From: Diospyros lotus
Taxonomy: Eukaryota; Streptophyta; Magnoliopsida; Ericales; Ebenaceae
Assembly: GCF_014633365.1 (NCBI RefSeq)
Contig: NC_068339.1
Location: forward strand, 10,749,925 to 10,813,924
DNA: 64,000 nt
Reading direction: 5' to 3'
Shown: piece by piece, positions 1 through 12,252 of the stretch
Position numbering within the stretch: the stretch's first letter is position 1
How the letters are laid out: every line of letters starts with the position of its first letter
Program-made: the position numbers and the translations under genes
Notes under the pieces: model-generated
What the model saw: the letters and a program-made list of their open reading frames with translations, nothing else
What the model was told of the DNA's origin: nothing
The model's database searches: none

Positions 1-139
1 ATCTCGCGAACTCCGCCGCCGGAACCTTCAAGCACTCCGACTGCGCCACATTGGAGCCTGCGCTTCCCAGAGGCGCGCACAAACACAGAACCCACATCAG
101 CATGATGAAGAACACGGAAAGGTCTCGTGAAGCCGCCAT
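1..139 (-). CDS. N-terminus of a secreted protein, probably pectinesterase/pectinesterase inhibitor (partial)
   Basis: The minus strand opens with ATG at 139-137 and stays open to the window edge, giving 46 codons. The product starts MAASRDLSVFF, continues with a hydrophobic stretch (about residues 8-26, ending near LGSAG) and then SECLKVPAAEFA. The first part is a classical signal peptide, so the protein is secreted. The SECLKVPA-EF motif right after the cleavage site is what I remember from the pro-region of type-I pectin methylesterases, which carry an inhibitor-like domain before the catalytic domain and de-esterify cell-wall pectin. The identity rests on this short motif only; a different secreted protein is possible. 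The start was chosen because it is the first ATG in frame with the signal peptide. The remainder of the gene lies to the left of the window. Confidence 0.5.
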   Translation of the reverse strand, partial: MAASRDLSVFFIMLMWVLCLCAPLGSAGSNVAQSECLKVPAAEFAR

Positions 140-300
140 TGAAGAGAAGCAGCGGCAGAGCAGATTGTAGAGAGAGAGAGATTGTTATTGACTGTGCATG
201 GAGAATTAGAGTGAGAGGGTGGAGAGGAGACTGCCATAAATAGGTAATGGAAAGAGGTCAGGGGGGTAAGTGGTAGGGGGCAGATGCAGGGCATTAATGG
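140..300 (-). promoter_or_regulatory. 5' leader and core promoter region of the pectinesterase-like gene
   Basis: On the minus strand the sequence CTATTTATGG (plus 236-245) is a TATA-like box about 100 bases before the ATG, which would place transcription start near 205-215. A CT-rich stretch (GA repeat on the plus strand, about 170-182) lies in the inferred leader, a common feature of plant 5' untranslated regions. No operator or other motif is claimed. Confidence 0.3.
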
Positions 301-308
301 CGGCAGGA

Positions 309-394
309 GCGTTAATACTTCACTTATTGATGAATATTTAATAAAAAATACGCGTTAATACTTCACTTATTAATGAATATTTAATAAAAAATTA
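309..394. repeat. Two-copy 43-bp tandem repeat
   Basis: Two adjacent 43-bp units begin with GCGTTAATACTTCACTTATT at 309 and 352. They differ at only one or two positions (for example TTGATG versus TTAATG), which suggests a recent duplication. It sits just upstream of the pectinesterase-like promoter. Confidence 0.85.
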
Positions 395-1554
395 CATTCA
401 TAAAACAATAAATACATTTTTACAACTCTTATACGCTATTTCAGCATCACCCGGGTCAAGCTTAGATCAATGGGCCGGCCCAATCATCGAGAGTTCAAAA
501 AAATCCCAAGAATCTCGTCAAATGAAATCTATAGACCACCGAAACCTGAAGCCTGTAAAACAAGCACCTTACGAGCCCTTAATAAAATTCTTGGCGAGCT
601 CTCAACGATCGACTAACGAGTTCGCTATAAAACCCTCAGTTCGTTATACCACTCAGGTCGCTGGCTTAAGATCATCAGCTCGCGCAAGTGGTAAACCTGC
701 TGAGAAGTCAGAGGTAGGGACTATTCACTTTACCTGCAAGAGTCCATACCCCTCGTAATGAAGATCTCACTTCCAATTTTATGTAAACGATAAGGTCAGT
801 TTATCCTCCATTATACAATCATTGTATTTTTATATGTTATCTAAATTGTAAAAGCCCCTTAGTATAAAGGAGAATGGTAGATATCATGAGGGGTAGGGAC
901 AAGAAGAATAATCAGATACCGTGATTCTAAGAGAATAATAAGGATGCAGTCGTGGAGTAGGCATCGTTCTGGCCGAACCACGTAAAAATTCCGACGTTAA
1001 CTCGCGTTTGGAATTTGGGTTCTTTTCTTCTTCTTAGTATTTTGGATTTACTCACCGCAACCCTAAACGAATCACGATCGGCTGAAATCGAAAGTCGATA
1101 ATAATCGTATATAGTTGGATTATCTATGTTTATTTTTTTAATTTATACTATTTTTACATACAATTTTTATTTATGTAAATGTCATTCATGCCCCCCAGAA
1201 AATAAAGTTTGTAGGAATCTCTGTGGGTGGCACTGGACTGGCAGCTCGTAAACGGGAATATCGTATATATAAAAAAAAAGTGATTTTGCATGAACTTTTT
1301 AAAGGTTAATAAATTACGGATCTCTTGAAGATTGCACTTTGTACAATTAGCCCCACTTATATTAAATTATCTACGAGCCTGAGATAAAACTTTACTAAAA
1401 TCATAATCACTTATTAATTGGGAAGCGACGTTACTACTTTATTTTTCTCTATTGAACGGGTCGTGTCGGCCGCCATAGAAAGCAAGGAGTGGCGGAATTT
1501 GGCCCGAAACGCGGGTATCTTCGTGTTGCGTGCCAACTGCCAACCCAAAAGCCC
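395..1554. other. No gene recognised
   Basis: An open stretch at 522-758 (+) of 78 codons contains a TATAAAA motif at its middle and reads more like LTR or leader sequence than protein. No domain, splice pattern or terminal repeat could be assigned. The rest is AT-rich spacer with short homopolymers. Confidence 0.5.
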
Positions 1555-1579
1555 CTCTCTCTCTCTCTCTCTCTCTCTC
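1555..1579. repeat. (CT)n microsatellite
   Basis: About 12 uninterrupted CT dinucleotides. Open frames across it on both strands are low-complexity Ser-Leu or Arg-Glu runs and are not genes. Confidence 0.95.
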
Positions 1580-2880
1580 GCTCATGCATGTCCCGCCAGG
1601 CCATGTTGCTTGCTTTCCCTGCTTCTAAAGGCTTCCATTCTAAACTACCGTCGAAATCACAATCCAGCAAAAGAAAGAAAATAAATAAATAAAAAAGAGT
1701 CAGTCACAGCGATCCTCATAATACCACCCAATATAAATTATGGGCCTTCTGTCCTTCTTTATTTCTTTCACTGCTTGCTTCTATTTCCCATATATGATGA
1801 TGACATTGCCCCCCCCGCCCAGGCCCAATCTGCCAGCATGTTCCTAATTATGTTACGTTGTGCGATGGCATAGCACGCGGTGCCAGTCCTATGCGAGACG
1901 GCACGCCCTGTGGCTTTGTCGTTAATCAATATGAATGGTCTTGCCATATCCCTTCCCTTTCATGGTGTTGCGATGCATACATCATCGCCCTTAAATACTA
2001 CAAACTATTCATTTTAATTGTGATCGATCTTATGTATCATAATCATTCAATTCAATCATATCCCATTATCAATTTAGAGCGTAAATGTATCCTAATAAAA
2101 TTGGTGGTATTATTATCTTTACTAAAATACTATTTGAACACAAGTATAATTTTTATAAATTATTCATAATAATATATCAATATTCTGAATCATAAACTCA
2201 TAAAACTATGAGTTTTAATTTTCTCGTTCCATATTGATATATTTTAATTATTTTCAATATGCTAAAAAAAAGTAATTGCTATTATAAATCACATTTCGGT
2301 GAACAATGAATACTATATTTCTAACTGAGAATACTATGGATCCATTGAATGCTAAATAATAGTAATTTATAGTGTTGGATTGCAACACGTAGTCATAAGA
2401 AGTATTTTTATGTGTTAGCAAAGTCCAAAGATTAAAATATATAGATACAATCCAAGATTTATAGGAAGAATATATTTATGGTATGATGAATCACTACTGT
2501 TAAGTAATAGTAGATGGACTTAATTTAGTATTTATAAGATTCGCAATCACGATAGAAAAATTGGTTTAGAGCGTGTTTGAGAAGGTTGTTTAATGTCTTA
2601 AGTCAAAACTAATGAATGGGTGAATGGAAGCAGGTAAGTATAAACGATATAATGTGTACGAAATAATTTTAAAAAATGTACGGACATGGTGACGAGTCAG
2701 GGTGCAACAGGGGCACGGCATTTTTAGCAATTTTATTTGGTCACACCACTGGCAATTAAGCACGCACATGCCCGGGGCAGGCCCTCTAAGGGGTTCCAAG
2801 TTAGGGGATGATTGGTGCATGAAACTCATTCATTTTGCCGCAAAAAAACCATTCACATGGAAGAACAAATTCATTTTGAG

Positions 2881-2906
2881 ATATATATATATATATATAT
2901 ATATAG
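2881..2906. repeat. (AT)n microsatellite
   Basis: Thirteen AT dinucleotides. Confidence 0.95.
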
Positions 2907-3494
2907 TGGCAGTTAAGGCCTTAATTCCATCAATGAAGGGTCAGCTGTCTGGGTGTCTAAACAAATGCTCTGTATCTGTTCTCACTTCTCATGGGCTGGC
3001 CGGCCATTACACATTAATGGATGACCATTCCCTTTCCCCTCCCTGCCGACTTTGACCTAACGTAACATCACAAGGTAAAGGGAACTAACTACCCAGAAAT
3101 GGAAAATCAAAGAAAAACATTCTGGCCATCGGATTAAGGAAAGAAGGAGGCTCTGTCCTGACTCCTGAGAGAGCAGGGAATTTGATACATGGCTAAAACT
3201 AAAATTTATGCCCTTATTAAAGAGAAGAAATCTTTAAACCAGCTGATTTATTTAATTGTATTAGTTCACAAAGAATGAGTCCAGGATTGCTACCAATTTA
3301 TAGGTATATTCAATGTTATCTTAAAAATCAGACCAATTTATTCAATAAAATAATGGGGTATGAACTTAGATAACCATATAGCCAAATTCAATTTTGGGGT
3401 CTCCATCTTACATAATTTCCTTGGCGGTGATAGAAAGCTTCGTCTAACAAACCAGCAGCTGAGAAAGAAGAAGAATAAACGCGGGAACGTCATC

Positions 3495-3514
3495 GAGAGA
3501 GAGAGAGAGAGAGA
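3495..3514. repeat. (GA)n microsatellite
   Basis: About ten GA dinucleotides. Confidence 0.9.
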
Positions 3515-3631
3515 CCAAATCAATATCAAAAGGATCAGCTTTTGGAAAAGGACACGTACAAAACGCGGTTTTACAGCTTAGCCTTAACATGTCATCTTTA
3601 TATTATACTATCCAAATGCAGGAGGACGGAA

Positions 3632-3658
3632 GGGGAAGGGGAAGGGGAAGGGGAAGGG
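3632..3658 (+). repeat. (GGGGAA)n hexamer tract, potential G-quadruplex
   Basis: Four runs of GGGG and a final GGG are separated by AA: GGGG at 3632, 3638, 3644 and 3650, then GGG at 3656. Four runs of at least three G with two-base loops satisfy the standard G-quadruplex pattern. It lies in spacer with no gene close by. Confidence 0.85.
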
Positions 3659-5470
3659 TAGGCGAGGGGGAACTTTCCTTGATCCTTCACGTGTCGTTGT
3701 CTCGTTGGCCCAAATCCAAACAGTATTGAATTCTTCAGTGCAATCTTCTAACACTATTGAATACTTGAGAAACAGAGAGAGACTTAAGAATCAGAGTTAA
3801 AAGATTAAAATATATTTGTCTATAATGTATTATATTTTTTCTAATATAATGTAAGTGAGGGTATTTTAATCTTTTAATCCCCATTCTATAAGTCTGCCTG
3901 GCCCTGAATTCTCTCATGACGACATATCATTCCATTTGGATTCATACTTGACATATCGTTTCACCAAATAACAATAGGTAGTACTTAGTTTAAAATATGA
4001 CACGGCAAAGTTGGGGAATTTATAAATTTATTTATGTGTTAGTATTTTATTGATTATAATTAATATTTAAAATTTAATTTAATCAAAATTTAATACATCA
4101 TTTAAATTTAAAAATGATCGCATTGTTATAATTATACATAATTTCATTATACAAATGAATTAAAAGTAAAAATACCAAACTTACCCCAGGTGAAGGAAAG
4201 TGATGTAAATTTATGATTTAAGGGGAAAAAAAAAAAAAAAACAAAAGAAGAATGTAATCGTTAACTCAAAAAGAAAACAAGAAAGTTAATAAATTTTTGA
4301 AATTGTGAACACAAATATAGTGTTTGAAAATTTAAACAAAACCGTATTTATTGAGAAAGAAAAATAAGAAAATTTAATTTTTTGAAGCTTTCACAATTCA
4401 AAAATAAATTGAATACTAATTTGTTTTTGTAATTTAAAAGATGAATTAAATTTCACTTAAATTATAGACGGACTGGTTTTATATCTTTTTAATATAGATA
4501 AATTAGAGTTTTAATTGCATTTATTTATTTATGAACTAATTAGGGTTAGTAGTTATATATATTTTTTTTCACATTTTTCTCTATTTTTTCATTTCAAGCC
4601 ATCAATGGGATACCTCTCCTCCACGTAATATTGGTCATTCAAAGTGCGTTGTAGGGTTTCGTTGATTCTATACAACTTATTTACTTGGGTTAACACACCA
4701 AGCCCCACTTGAATTGAGGTTGATTAAGCACAATGCCCAAGTGATCAGATGTGCAAGTTGTATTGAATTTTTTATTGTTTTATTAAAAATTATACATAAG
4801 ATTAGACAATACAATTTCTTACTCACGGAACTCACTTTTTTTTTTTTTAATTATCTAACGAGGTTAATAATTAAAAAATTATTTGTTCTAATTAATAAGC
4901 AAATCAAGTATTGGGTATTCTGAAATGTTGTTTGAATAGTTAAGTTTGACATTTGTAGTCATATTTTGAATTGATATCTTATATTTTGTGTCATATTAAT
5001 ATAAATGTATAAAATATTAATATAAAATATTAATTAAGCATGAAATTAAGTACTTTAAGACGTTGAATAATTAAATTGGGTAAGGAATAAGGATAAACCC
5101 AACCCAACCCGTTTAACTTTCTTAATGGGTGGCAAATGGGTATGTGGAATTTTGCAGTGGACCTTGTTACTTGTACAAACTGGGTTACTAAAGGATGAGC
5201 GAAATGAGAAAATGATAATTTTGCTCTTGTGAATTGTACAAAGACCAAAATACCCTCACCATTACAAAACAAAACAACCCTAATACAATGACTCCCTCAC
5301 AATCAAGTCCGATCGTATCTCCATAAGACCCAATCTGCAACCATGTGCTACCTTCTCAAGCCAAACACTACTATTAGCCATATTGCTGACCGCCGCGACT
5401 CACACCCTGTCGCAACCCACCGACTAGGTAAAATATATCTCCTCATTTTATGTGGGTTTTTTTTTTTTTT

Positions 5471-6115
5471 TTAGATTTTTCAAGTGATTTAGAATTGAAA
5501 ATTAAGTTTAGGATGAGACTTAAGCATTTGTGAAAGTGTTTTTGAGCATTTGTGGATGAAACTCATTTCAGATGAAACCTAAATGGGATGAAGTCTGATC
5601 GGACTTCATCTTTAGGTAAGATTTGTCTTATCCTATTTGTGTGTGTATGTGTTTTAAAGATTTTCCAAGTGATTTAGAGTTGAAAGTCAAGTTTAGGATG
5701 AGATTTAATCGTTTGTGGAAGTGCTTTTGAGCATTTGTGGATGAAACTCATTTCGAGTGAAACCCAAATAGAATCGAACTTCAAGTCGGACTTCATCTTC
5801 TCATGAGGTCCGATCAAATCGGACATCATTAGAACTTCATCTTCTAATGAGGTTTGAGATACTTGAAGTCCGATCAGACTTCATCAAGTAAGATCTATCT
5901 TCTTCTCATTTTGTGTGTGTTTTTTAGATTTTCCAGATGATTTAGAGTTGAAAATCAAGCTTTTAATTACATTTAAGAATTTATGGAAATGTTTCTGAGC
6001 ATTTGTGGATGAAACTCATTTCAGATTAAACCCAAATGGAATCATACTTCATCCATAGATGAAGTCTGATTGACTTCAAGTTCGATCAAACTTCATCTTG
6101 AAGAGGGCTAGGGGA
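5471..6115. repeat. Degenerate tandem array, about three units of 180-270 bp
   Basis: Three successive units begin at about 5,471, 5,652 and 5,920. Each contains the same order of blocks: TTAGATTTTnCAAGTGATTTAGA, a GAGCATTTGTGGATGAAACTC block, and a variable stretch of GACTTCATC-type words in both orientations. Units differ by substitutions and by the length of the variable part. The array ends at the LTR-like start at 6,116 and may belong to the same element. Confidence 0.7.
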
Positions 6116-7370
6116 TGTAATACCCCATATTTGTGTGAGGTCGACACATAATTTGGATGAATTTAAAATATTGAAAAGTTAGTTTGATAGTAAAATAAAT
6201 TGTTGAATCAATGGCATGGAAGGTCTCAGAACTTAGATACCTAAAGATAAGGGTACGACATTGACGAGTGTCTTGAGGCAGAATTTATGACGCCGAAAAA
6301 AAATCAAATCTGAGACTATTTTTAGTATAGCTGCGATTCAAGCTGAAAAACTGAATCATCGTAAATGACTTCCAAAAAGACAACGAAACCTTGAAATGAG
6401 TTAAATTTTGCATAAGGAACAACCCCGAAGAAGGTTTAGGGTGAAACAATTGAGTTTTCAATCAAGCGTGATTTTTCATAAGTTTCAGCCTCAAGTGTAA
6501 TTTTTGAATCTTAGCCAAAAAGTGGTAAAACGGGTCTCAAAAAACATAATGTGAAAGATGAAATTCTAAGGATCATAGTGGAATTTTCAGGAACTCGATA
6601 GGCTTCATGGAAAGGCTTAAAAGAGATTTTAAAAATTAAAGGGGCCAAAGTGTAAATAAAAGAAAAAAAAAAAAGAAGGAAGCACAGCCATAGCCGCCAT
6701 TGGCCATTGCCATCCTCGGCCAATGTCCTTGGGGTCATCTGAGGGCACGAAAATGGGCCCCATGACATGGTGAGTTGATTGGGCAAGGTATAGGGTCACG
6801 AATGGCCTAGCATGGCTGTGATTTAACAGAAAATGGCGAGACAAGGTCGCGATCACTGAAAATTCGAGAGAAGGACGTTCGTATCGAATCATCACGATTT
6901 GAGGCTATTAAATACTTGTAAGGATGATAGAGGTGTCAATTTGACCAATATGGCTTGATTGGGCTCCCAAATCGTGTATATATAGAGGCGTTCAAAGTGG
7001 CCGAATTCATCAAAGTTTAAATTTCGAATTTCTAGCATTTGAGAGCAAATCAGGAGTCGTGGATAAGGGGTTTTTACTCCCCATGTGTTGAGGAGCAATT
7101 TTGAAGAGTTTGGTGAATTTTCATGAAGGTTTGAAGGGGTATTCGAAGCTCATCGGAAAAAGCAGAAACATCGTCGGAGTCGGTCTAAAAATTGCCCGTT
7201 TCGACTACTTCTGGTGGGTGTTTCGGCAATCGAAAGGTGCCATTGTGATTGGGTTGAGGAGATCTTCTAGGAGGTGTCGTCAGATCAGCCATCGGAGATC
7301 GTTTCCGGTCACCGTTGCCAGAGAAAATGACCGAAAAAGAAGAAAAGAAGAAAAGAAGAAAAAAAAATAG
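6116..7370 (+). mobile_element. Ty3/gypsy-type LTR, 3'-truncated or degraded
   Basis: The sequence starts with TGTAATACCCC, a typical first eleven bases of many plant Ty3/gypsy LTRs. It contains a TATA box (GTATATATAGAGGCG, about 6,975) at the position expected for the LTR promoter. The downstream stretch around 7,120-7,330, with its CATCGGAA and GTCGGAG words, resembles the leader end of such LTRs. I could not find a matching ...TTACA end with a 5-bp target duplication, so it is probably truncated. No gag or pol coding sequence is attached. Confidence 0.5.
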
Positions 7371-8274
7371 AAGAAAATACAAGGACATATGAGTAATTTA
7401 GGTTTTTTTTTTTTATAAAATGTCAGATAACTTTATTTGAGAGAGCATGTCAAATAAATTTATTTGTAAAAAGTGAGATAAGAAGTTATGTGATAATTTT
7501 TTTGAAGAAGAAAAGATAAATTTAATAAATACGTTGATAAGAACAAATATCTCTCAAAAATTATGCTTACTCCAACCACACTTCCTATTACTCTCTATTT
7601 AACTTTTTATTTTATTTATTTATTAATAAATTTTAATTCTAATTTATTTTACCTTACCTATCATATTTATTATTATTAAAATTTAATATTTATTTTTTAA
7701 TTTAATAATAAATATTATTGCATTGAATTTTAATATTATTTAATATATTTTTAAAAATAAATTTACTAATATTTTTAATTAAAATTATTTAACAAAATTT
7801 TTCAAATTAATTATATAATAATAAATACACAAAATCAATAATCAAACAAATCCATCAAACCAATTTGTAATCAGGATTCACCATAACTAACACACAAAAT
7901 TAATAATCAAATACACAAATCAATAATCAAAATCAATAACAAATACACAAACCATTTGTATCACTATCATCTGCTCATATTTCATCGCTGTGTCTATTCA
8001 TCTTCCATCGCCCATTTGCCGTTGACTCTTTATCTTCTCCGGCCGTAGGTCTCTTTTGATTCATCATGTCCGACCATTTAATTTGAACCCTCTGTCTCCA
8101 AAGTCGATGGCAAATTGGTTGTAACCAGCAATGGCAAGGGCTGCGACGATTTGTGGGGGTGCGAGCCGTTGAGATGGCTGTTGTGGTAAAAGATGACAAG
8201 GGCTATAGCAACGAACTTGATCGACAAATCTAGTGAGGCGATGGCAGATCTCTATTAATATAAAGAGGAAAATT
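7371..8274. other. AT-rich repeat remnants, no gene recognised
   Basis: The start carries a partial copy of the GGACATATGAGTAATTT block that recurs in the tandem repeat at 8,275-9,070. The stretch at about 7,975-8,285 is more GC-rich and has short open frames on the minus strand, but no domain is recognisable. It may be the interior of a decayed non-autonomous transposon. Confidence 0.4.
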
Positions 8275-9070
8275 TGTGATGGCAAGCAGTGTTAAAGTAG
8301 AGAAATGTGAAGGTTACCCTAAAAATTTAGCTTAGCGAGGGAAATGGTGATCGGTTAGAGATAGCCTTATAGTTAGTACGAACTTTACCCCCTTAGGTAA
8401 CATTTGTTAAAATGAGCAAGATAAAATTGTATCAAAATAAAATTATAATACTTTACGGACCAATATATGAAATAGTTGATTAAGATAAAAATGAAAAGTA
8501 TTCCAAATTTTTTATCAGATTATTTTTTAAATTTTTTGAAATGCATTAAAGGACATATGGGTAATTTTTTCTTATCTGTAAAATTTAAGATAATTTATCT
8601 AAAGAGAAGAGAGATAAATTTATATGGATAATCCTAGATAAGAAGTCACATGACTTCTTTTATAAAGATTTACAATGGCAAGCAATGTTGGAGTAGAGAA
8701 ATGTGAAGGTTGTCTTAAAAATTTAGCTCAACAAAGGAAATGGCGATTGATTAGAGATAGCCTTACAGCTAGTACAAATACAACCCACTTAGATAACGTT
8801 TGTTAAAATGAATAAAATAAAATTAAAATATTTTACGGACCAAAATATGAAATAGTCAAGATAAGAATAAGAAGTATTATAACATTTTTATCAGATTATT
8901 TGTTAAATTTTTTAAAATACATTAAAGGACATATGAGTCATTTTTTCTTATTTGTAAAGTCCAAAATAAATTTATTTAAACGGAGGAGAGATAAATTTAT
9001 TTGGATAATCCTAGATAAAAAATCGTGTAACTTTTTTTTTAAAAGTTGCCAAATAAATTTAACAAATACA
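8275..9070. repeat. Tandem duplication, unit about 396 bp
   Basis: Two adjacent copies start at ATGGCAAGCAGTGTT (8,278) and ATGGCAAGCAATGTT (8,674), an offset of 396 bases. They align over their full length through shared blocks such as GATTAGAGATAGCCTTA, TTTACGGACCAA, AAAGGACATATG and GGATAATCCTAGATAA. Many C-to-T type differences show the duplication is old. A third, partial copy of the last block occurs near 7,380. Confidence 0.8.
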
Positions 9071-9948
9071 ATAAAAAATATTTTTATCTGAAATACTTAT
9101 CATATTTTTTTTTTTCAACTCATATCTTAATTAATAAATATTATCTTAAAAAAATATATATGAATGACACCCCACCAATAAGCAATGACTAGTCATACTT
9201 GCACATCTTTTTCCTCGCTTTCCTTTCTAATGCCTCTTTTATCCCTCATTTTAGAGTTTGATATTGACTCAATGATTTATGCCCTTTTATGAAATTGAAT
9301 GGAAATTCCTAAACATTAAGGGTCTGTTCTCTTTGACATTTTCAGCCTATTTTGAGTTTTTAATTTTTCAAAATACTAAAAACGCATTTACTTTGTTATT
9401 TTTAAAAACGTATTTTCGAAAACAACTAAAAAATTTGTAAAGAAAACCCAAAACAACATTTTGTTGTTTTGGGCGTTTTCAGTGAAAATACATTGAAAAC
9501 TCAAAAACATGAAAAACACTCAACCCCTCCCCCAACCCCCCAAATTCTCGATAGAACTGTTCTCTCTGCTCTTTGCTCTCTCTCTCCCTCGCAAGCATCA
9601 ATGACCTTGCCATCTCCACTCTCATTTCTGCTCTCTCTCTCGCAAGTATTAGCCATCGACCGCCTTGCCATCTCCGTCGCTGCCACTCTCATTTTTGCTC
9701 TCCCTCTCGCAAGCATCGGCCGTCAACCACCTCGCCATCGATGTCGCTGCCACTCTCCTCTCTGCTTTCTCTCTCGCAAGCATAAGCCATCGACCTCGCT
9801 CGCCACCGCTGAAGCCACCATCGACCTCGCCTGCCACCTCTAAAGCCGCCATCAACCTCGCTCACCATTGCTGAAAGTCACCACCGTCGATCTTGCTGGT
9901 TCTTTTGAAAGCCGCCACCATCGATCTTAGATCTACAGAGATTTGTCC

Positions 9949-12252
9949 TATAATATCATAGTATTTTGAGAATAATAATAATAATTAATTTTATACTTAA
10001 AATATTTTTTGACATCATTAGAAATTATAATTGAAAAAACTAATGGGCTTAGAGTTAGTAGGCTAACTTGAAAAATGAAATGTTAAGTAAATGGGTTTAG
10101 AGTTAGTAGATTAAGTTAAAAAAAAAGAAAAAAAAAAGAAGAAGAAATGTTAAGTAAATGAGTTTAGAATTAATGGGTTAAATTGAAAAAAAACAAAAGC
10201 TAAGTAAATGGGCTTAGAGTTAGTAGATTAATAAAGTGGACTTAAATTTATTGACTAAATGAAAGAATAGTCCATTCAAAATAAGATTTAGTTGAAAAAT
10301 AATTAAAGATAGTGGGTGAAATAATGGAGAAATGTGAAGACAAAATAGAGTATGGGCAAATAATCAAAGATAATGGGTGAATTAATGGAGAAATGTGGGA
10401 GACAAAATATGGTGTGAACAAATAATCAAAGATAATGGGTGAATTATAATGGAGAAATGTGGGAAATAAAATATGGTGTTGACAAATAATCAAAGATAAA
10501 TGATGAATTAATGGAGAAATGTGGGAGACAAAGTACAGTGTGGCCAAATAATAAAAGATAATGGGTGAATTAATGGAGAAATGTGGAAGATAAAGTAGTG
10601 TATGGACAAATAATTAGAGATTATGAATGAGATTTAGTGAAAAATAATTTAAAAAAAATGAAAGATAGTGGATCACTACAATTATACTAAACTTAATTCA
10701 ACCTCTATAAATAGAGGAAACTTGAAAGGTTGGAGGACTTGAATTAGAAAGAGAAATGTTGTAAGAAAGAAGGATTTGAGAGTAAAAGAGAGATTTGAGA
10801 AAGAGAAAGAAAGAATATAGAGAAAAAAAATACCAAAAATTTTTAGAAAAATCTTATAGGTTGAGTTTAGTAATTCGTATGAAAATTTATGGCAAAAGAC
10901 GTTGTTGGATACGCAAATCGAGACTTCATTGCATTATGGAAGAATACCGAATCACTCCGAGGGAAAGTAAGTTATCTTCAAAAAATTCTTTAAAAATTTC
11001 AGAAATATTAGAATGATATTCTAGAATTTTTAATAGTAAAATTGGAGGAGAAATGCATGATTAGTATTTATTATGGATTTTTGAGGCAATAGATGCCTGA
11101 AAATCAAAGGAAAAAATGAGAAATAAATAGAACATGGATTTTAAAATTATGAGAAAATTTCTGGGGTTTAGAAATATTGTTTTAGAAATTATTGTGAAGA
11201 GAAATTGAGAAAATTTTATGAGAAATTATTTATTTCATAATCTTGAGGAAATAATAGGAGGAAATTGGAGAAATTAGAAAAATTAGAGAAAAATTAGAAA
11301 TATGATTTTCTTAAGTAATTATGGTGTCAGGGTACGTCAAGGTTCATAATTGACTACAATTGGAAGTCCGACGCAAATTTTGTGGCAAAATTACGTTAGG
11401 GGCAAAATTATCTTTTTACAAGGTAAGTGGTGCTTCCCAACTAGACTAGGTTTTATGATCTTATCATGTTATCATGCCTTGTTATGAGTATGTCATGTAA
11501 ATTGCATTTTACATGTTTTGATTTATGAATTATGCATATGAGCATGATAAGATTCACGATCATACGTTGCATGGGTTTGAGATTAGGTACTGGCGCTGTT
11601 GCTTTGTTAAGGGTGCATCCATACACTCCGGTCTGGCAAGGAGACTGGAAAAATGGCGAGTAATCTTAAGGTGCAGTCGACCAAAACATGAAAGTTATAA
11701 TGTTAAGTACATTACATACATACATGAGCATTAAATGTTTTGTTTCCCTTACTTAGATGATTCATCATCTAACTTGGGCTTTGCCCCTGGAATATTCAAA
11801 CGTTCCAGATGAAAATTGTAGCAGAAACAAGAATGAATGAGGCATGAAATGGCACTTAGCAAAGTACATGATGAGTTGTATGATCAGTTGAATGTATGTT
11901 ATGTAGCTCATGTATTTAAATTCTACTACTTCGAATTCTGAACATTTTGAGGAATGATGATGTAGAATTCTATTTAAGGTTAATGTTAGTTGAGAACTTA
12001 TGTTATGTATTAAGACATGTTGAGAAATTTATGTTCCCAAGATGTAAGCACTGAATTATGATTAATGTTATGATGTTGAGTTTGATTCTAGCTTCCCCAT
12101 TTGATATTTATGATGATTCTCCTTGGAGATAAATGAATGGAGCTTTTGGAATTTATTTAAAGAGTGATATGATTTAGCAATAGTTTTAAAAAAAAAAAAA
12201 TTATCTCAGAATTGTCTTGAGTTATAACGCGCTCAGAAAACTGGTCGTTACA
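9949..12252 (+). mobile_element. Solo LTR of a Ty3/gypsy (Tekay/Del-like) retrotransposon
   Basis: The element begins TATAATATC (a decayed TGTAATA... start) and ends GTCGTTACA. It is flanked by the identical 5-bp target duplication TGTCC at 9,944-9,948 and 12,253-12,257. Length 2,304 bp. A TATA box (CTATAAATAG, 10,704-10,713) gives an internal promoter. The block around 11,745-11,810, GATGATTCATCATCTAACTTGGG followed by CCCTGGAA and CAAACGTTCCAG, is characteristic of plant Tekay/Del LTRs as I know them. Two minisatellites lie in the upstream half. No internal gag-pol is present, so it is a product of LTR-LTR recombination. It interrupts the Harbinger-like element and is younger than it. Confidence 0.8.
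10297..10640. repeat. Minisatellite inside the solo LTR, unit 62-64 bp, about five copies
   Basis: The word TAATCAAAGATAATGGGTGA or a close variant recurs at 10,361, 10,423, 10,487, 10,549 and 10,611, each followed by AATTAATGGAGAAATGTGG. The repeats explain the long repetitive open frame on the minus strand here, which is not a gene. A second array with units around AAGTAAATGGGCTTAGAGTTAG lies just upstream (about 10,045-10,240). Confidence 0.85.

Larger units (their letters stand above)
1580..5450. other. Intergenic, no gene recognised
   Basis: AT-rich spacer. Open frames at 1,858-2,169, 2,702-3,055, 4,714-4,923 and others show no family resemblance, no exon-like splice context and no compositional rise. 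The only structured items are the simple repeats listed separately and a G-rich hexamer tract. Confidence 0.5.

Noticed and set aside
522..758. 78-codon plus-strand frame
   Set aside because: It contains a TATAAAA and a Ser/Lys-rich product with no family; more like LTR or spacer than a gene.
9469..9843. 124-codon Ser/Leu-rich frame
   Set aside because: It is explained by the CTCGCAAG minisatellite and CT-rich interior of the Harbinger-like element; no domain.
10248..10547. Repetitive 99-codon frame on the minus strand
   Set aside because: It is the translation of the 62-64 bp minisatellite in the solo LTR.
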